Position numbers and translations under genes: made by a program
Notes under the pieces: model-generated
Told to the model about the DNA's origin: nothing
Database searches by the model: none
What the model saw: only the letters and a program-made list of their open reading frames with translations
In this document: one piece after another, positions 5,856 through 7,708 of the stretch
Layout of the letters: every line of letters starts with the position of its first letter
Numbering within the stretch: the stretch's first letter is position 1
Assembly (NCBI GenBank): GCA_028711675.1
Contig: JAQTRT010000149.1
Coordinates: 1-7,708, forward strand
Length of the DNA: 7,708 bases
Source of the DNA: a bacterium
Lineage (GTDB): Bacteria; Spirochaetota; JAHITG01
Direction: 5' to 3'

Positions 5856-5860
5856 GTATT

Positions 5861-5880
5861 CACCTGACACCTGCCTTTTT
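5861..5880. repeat. Short tandem CACCTG motif with a T-run
   Basis: CACCTGACACCTG (5861-5873) holds two CACCTG units at a 7-nt period and is followed by CC and a T-run. It lies between the hicA promoter and the end of the outer-membrane protein gene. It could be a remnant of an islet boundary or a fortuitous repeat. No strong terminator hairpin was found for the outer-membrane protein gene here. Confidence 0.25.
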
Positions 5881-5903
5881 TGTTCATTCCTGATCAAACC
5901 CGT

Positions 5904-6608
5904 TTAAAATGATGTCCAGAACCAGGCGGCGTAGGTCGTGGATACTTCATTTTCCGTCAGGTCGCTTACCGGGAAACCGAGGCAGAACTGATGCTGTCCT
6001 TCGTTCCCGAAACCCAGGCAGAGCCCGGGTACGAGGGTCAGTATGAAATCGTCGGCATCGCCCATCTGGTAGGAGGGATCGATCTCCAGAAAGAGGTTCA
6101 GAGTATTGGGTACGATCTTCCAGACAGGGGCTACAACACCGTAAAGGAGGGAGCTCCCGGCATCATCCAGGGGCACGTTCAGACCGAGATTGATCTCCCA
6201 TGTGAATATTTCACCGTCCTTATACAGGTGGTACTGGGGAACGATATAAGAGGCTGTCGAACCTTCCTCTTTATAGAATCCGATCTGCAGAGCCAGGATG
6301 TTATTCCCGCCCAGATCGTAGCGCGGCATGACCCAGGAACCGCCGTAGCCGGAATCAGGCGTCAGGTCAAGGGTAGCCAGGTCGGCATATATATCAAAGA
6401 CCTCGCTGAATCCGTAACCCACGACCAGCTCCGTGGTCAACGAGAACTCCGGGTCGAATCCGCCGTAAAAAAACGGATTGACCGCGAATGTTTTTGCGCC
6501 TGTCATGGACCCCCAGGCCGAGTAGGAATACGGGTAAACGCTCCGGCTGGAGAAGAGAAGGCACAGTACGGCCGCGGAAAGTATGAGAAAACCAGTTCTG
6601 TGTTTCAT
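5904..6608 (-). CDS. Putative outer-membrane beta-barrel protein with signal peptide
   Basis: The 234-residue product begins with a Sec signal peptide: a basic start (MKHR), a hydrophobic core at about residues 6-19, and a cleavage region near residues 22-28 with no lipobox. The mature part is rich in aromatic and small residues, with alternating polar and hydrophobic stretches such as FSLTTELVVGYGFSEVFDIY, ILALQIGFY, SYIVPQYHLY, FTWEINLGLNVPL and TLNLFLEIDPSYQ. It ends in AAWFWTSF. A terminal phenylalanine with alternating aromatics is the usual signal for insertion of outer-membrane barrels by the BAM machinery. About eight to ten strands seem likely. No specific family or substrate is recognised. 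The start is supported by AAGGAG (6616-6621) 7 nt upstream and by its own promoter. Confidence 0.75.
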   Translation of the reverse strand: MKHRTGFLILSAAVLCLLFSSRSVYPYSYSAWGSMTGAKTFAVNPFFYGGFDPEFSLTTELVVGYGFSEVFDIYADLATLDLTPDSGYGGSWVMPRYDLGGNNILALQIGFYKEEGSTASYIVPQYHLYKDGEIFTWEINLGLNVPLDDAGSSLLYGVVAPVWKIVPNTLNLFLEIDPSYQMGDADDFILTLVPGLCLGFGNEGQHQFCLGFPVSDLTENEVSTTYAAWFWTSF

Positions 6609-6637
6609 CTTTTCACTCCTTGTTGGAATTTATTTAT

Positions 6638-6665
6638 ATTTTAAAATATTCGTTTTCAAAGTCAA
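6638..6665 (-). promoter_or_regulatory. Promoter of the putative outer-membrane protein gene
   Basis: On the - strand TTGACT (6665-6660) and TAAAAT (6643-6638) are 16 nt apart in a very AT-rich stretch. A transcript would start near 6631 and carry the AAGGAG ribosome site at 6616-6621. Other A/T-rich hexamers nearby could also serve as the -10. Confidence 0.45.
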
Positions 6666-6674
6666 AGGAATTCA

Positions 6675-6692
6675 TTATTTAACTGACAGGCC
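6675..6692 (-). terminator. GC-rich hairpin after the phosphatase gene, possible terminator
   Basis: GAC plus GGCC (6675-6682, with A6678 bulged) pairs with GGCC plus GTC (6686-6692) around a GCA loop, about 25 nt after the phosphatase stop codon. No T-run follows on the - strand, so it is not a canonical intrinsic terminator. It could be a transcript-end stabiliser. Confidence 0.35.
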
Positions 6693-6715
6693 GCAGGCCG
6701 TCCTGAGCGCTTCTC

Positions 6716-7708
6716 TCATTCCGCTTCCAGGACCACCAGGGTGATATCATCGTACTGGGGATAATTCCCGATGAACTCGTAGATCTCGTCCTTGACAGAC
6801 TTCATGATGGCTTCAGCGGATTTTTTACTGTGGTTCATAAAGGCCTTTTTCAGCCCTTCCAGTCCAAAATGCTCCTTCTGCTGGTTCCTGGCTTCTGTAG
6901 CGCCGTCGGTGTAGAGCAGGATCTTGTCCCCGGTCCGGAGTATGATGTTCTTTTCCTCGAGGATCTTGTCGATGTCGGGAACGATGCCGAGGATGGTACC
7001 GCCTGACAGGATCTCCTCCACTTCCCCCGTCGATTTCCTGTAAACAAGGATGTGTTCATGGCCGGCGGAGGAATAAGTGAGCGTGGATTTGGCGGCCTGC
7101 CAGATGAGGTACAGCATGGTCATGAACTTTTCACCGCCGATATGCTTGTCCAGGATCTCATTGATGCGGATCAGGATCTGTTTGGGCGATGTTTCCCTTG
7201 AAGAAAAGATGTGGATGGCTGTTTTCACCATAGCCATGAGAAGGCCTGCCGCCACGCCTTTGCCGGATACATCGCCGATCACGATCCCCATCCTGTCCTG
7301 GCCGGGCAGGCTGATAAAGTCGTAATAATCGCCCCCGATCTCCTTGGCCGGCTGCATGAGGCCCTGGAGGGAGAGCTTGGATATCTTGGGGGGCGTCTGG
7401 GGGAGAAGGCTGGTCTGGATCTGGCGGCCCAGCCTCAGTTCCTCGGCGATCCTTTCCTTTTCCACGATGTCGCCGTGATGCAGGGCGTTGTCGATGGTGA
7501 TACCGATCTGTTTGCCGATATGCTCGAGAAGCTCCACGTCCCTGATACGGAAGGACTGCAGGTTCTCTTTTTTCCCCAGGCCCAGGATGCCGACAAGCTG
7601 TTCCTGCATCGTGAGGGGGATCAGGAGTTCAACCTGAAGGGTCCGGAAAAATTTCAGGGTCTCCTCCTTTATTTCGTTGTACTGGGGATCGATCTCGATC
7701 TGTTCGCG
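6716..7708 (-). CDS. GAF-SpoIIE (PP2C/RsbU-type) serine phosphatase, N-terminus outside window
   Basis: Proteins of this type dephosphorylate an anti-sigma-factor antagonist or similar partner in response to a signal sensed by an N-terminal domain. The frame is open to the right edge, so 330 residues are visible and the ATG at 7609 is internal. Visible residues 1 to about 80 are the end of a GAF domain (FFRTLQVELLIPL, LVGILGLGKKE, LEHIGKQIGITIDNALHH). A linker helix (about 81-100) ends in GRQIQTSLLPQTPP. The SpoIIE/PP2C phosphatase domain follows, with GGDYYD (125-130), GDVSGKG (145-151), SSAGHEHILVY, LLYTDGATEARN (TDG at 267-269) and YDDITLVVL (DD at 320-321). These aspartates are the expected Mn2+/Mg2+ ligands. 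The domain is complete. No anti-sigma factor or STAS-domain partner is in view. Confidence 0.92.
   Translation of the reverse strand, partial: REQIEIDPQYNEIKEETLKFFRTLQVELLIPLTMQEQLVGILGLGKKENLQSFRIRDVELLEHIGKQIGITIDNALHHGDIVEKERIAEELRLGRQIQTSLLPQTPPKISKLSLQGLMQPAKEIGGDYYDFISLPGQDRMGIVIGDVSGKGVAAGLLMAMVKTAIHIFSSRETSPKQILIRINEILDKHIGGEKFMTMLYLIWQAAKSTLTYSSAGHEHILVYRKSTGEVEEILSGGTILGIVPDIDKILEEKNIILRTGDKILLYTDGATEARNQQKEHFGLEGLKKAFMNHSKKSAEAIMKSVKDEIYEFIGNYPQYDDITLVVLEAE

Noticed and set aside
5991..6644. A 217-residue open frame on the + strand opposite the outer-membrane protein gene
   Set aside because: It is antisense to a gene with signal peptide, ribosome site and promoter, and its translation has no recognisable domain or supported start.
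6716..7609. ATG at 7609 as the start of the phosphatase
   Set aside because: The frame continues to 7708 without a stop, and the residues before the ATG (FFRTLQVELLIPL) are part of the GAF domain.

Overview
This window looks like a chromosomal segment from a diderm (Gram-negative-type) bacterium of uncertain, possibly uncultivated, phylum. The evidence is a periplasmic PotD-type binding protein, a secreted protein that looks like an outer-membrane beta-barrel ending in phenylalanine, and moderately GC-rich core genes with clear Shine-Dalgarno sites. Nothing here fixes the phylum.

Left part (1-4381, + strand). The end of a polyamine-binding protein gene (potD-like) is followed by a weak hairpin with a T-run and then a near-consensus promoter (TTGACT, 16 nt, TATGAT). 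That promoter drives a tight four-gene run: a small four-helix membrane protein of unknown function, a long archaeal-length RtcB RNA ligase with all catalytic residues, seryl-tRNA synthetase, and an amidohydrolase of the TIM-barrel metal-dependent hydrolase family. The gaps are 7, 4 and 9 nt, so the four are probably one operon combining tRNA charging, RNA repair and two accessory proteins.

Middle part (about 4382-5880). This is an AT-rich islet that looks acquired. It holds a gene whose N-terminal half carries a HEPN-type R-N-x3-H motif and which is split by a -1 frame change at an A7 run. It also holds a complete hicA-hicB toxin-antitoxin pair on the - strand. A 14-nt sequence occurs near both ends of the HEPN-like segment in direct orientation with 12 of 14 matches. 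Two small palindromes of the form TATC-N-GATA lie 32 bp apart just upstream of the HEPN-like gene, the second in the -35 region. Both the HEPN-like gene and hicA appear to be leaderless or nearly so.

Right part (5904-7708, - strand). A putative outer-membrane protein with its own promoter lies downstream of a GAF-plus-SpoIIE/PP2C phosphatase (RsbU-type) that runs off the right edge.

The most interesting points are the split HEPN-like gene with its paired operator-like palindromes, and the closeness of two predicted RNases (HEPN-like and HicA) to an RNA end-repair ligase (RtcB). The functional link between cutters and ligase is inference only.
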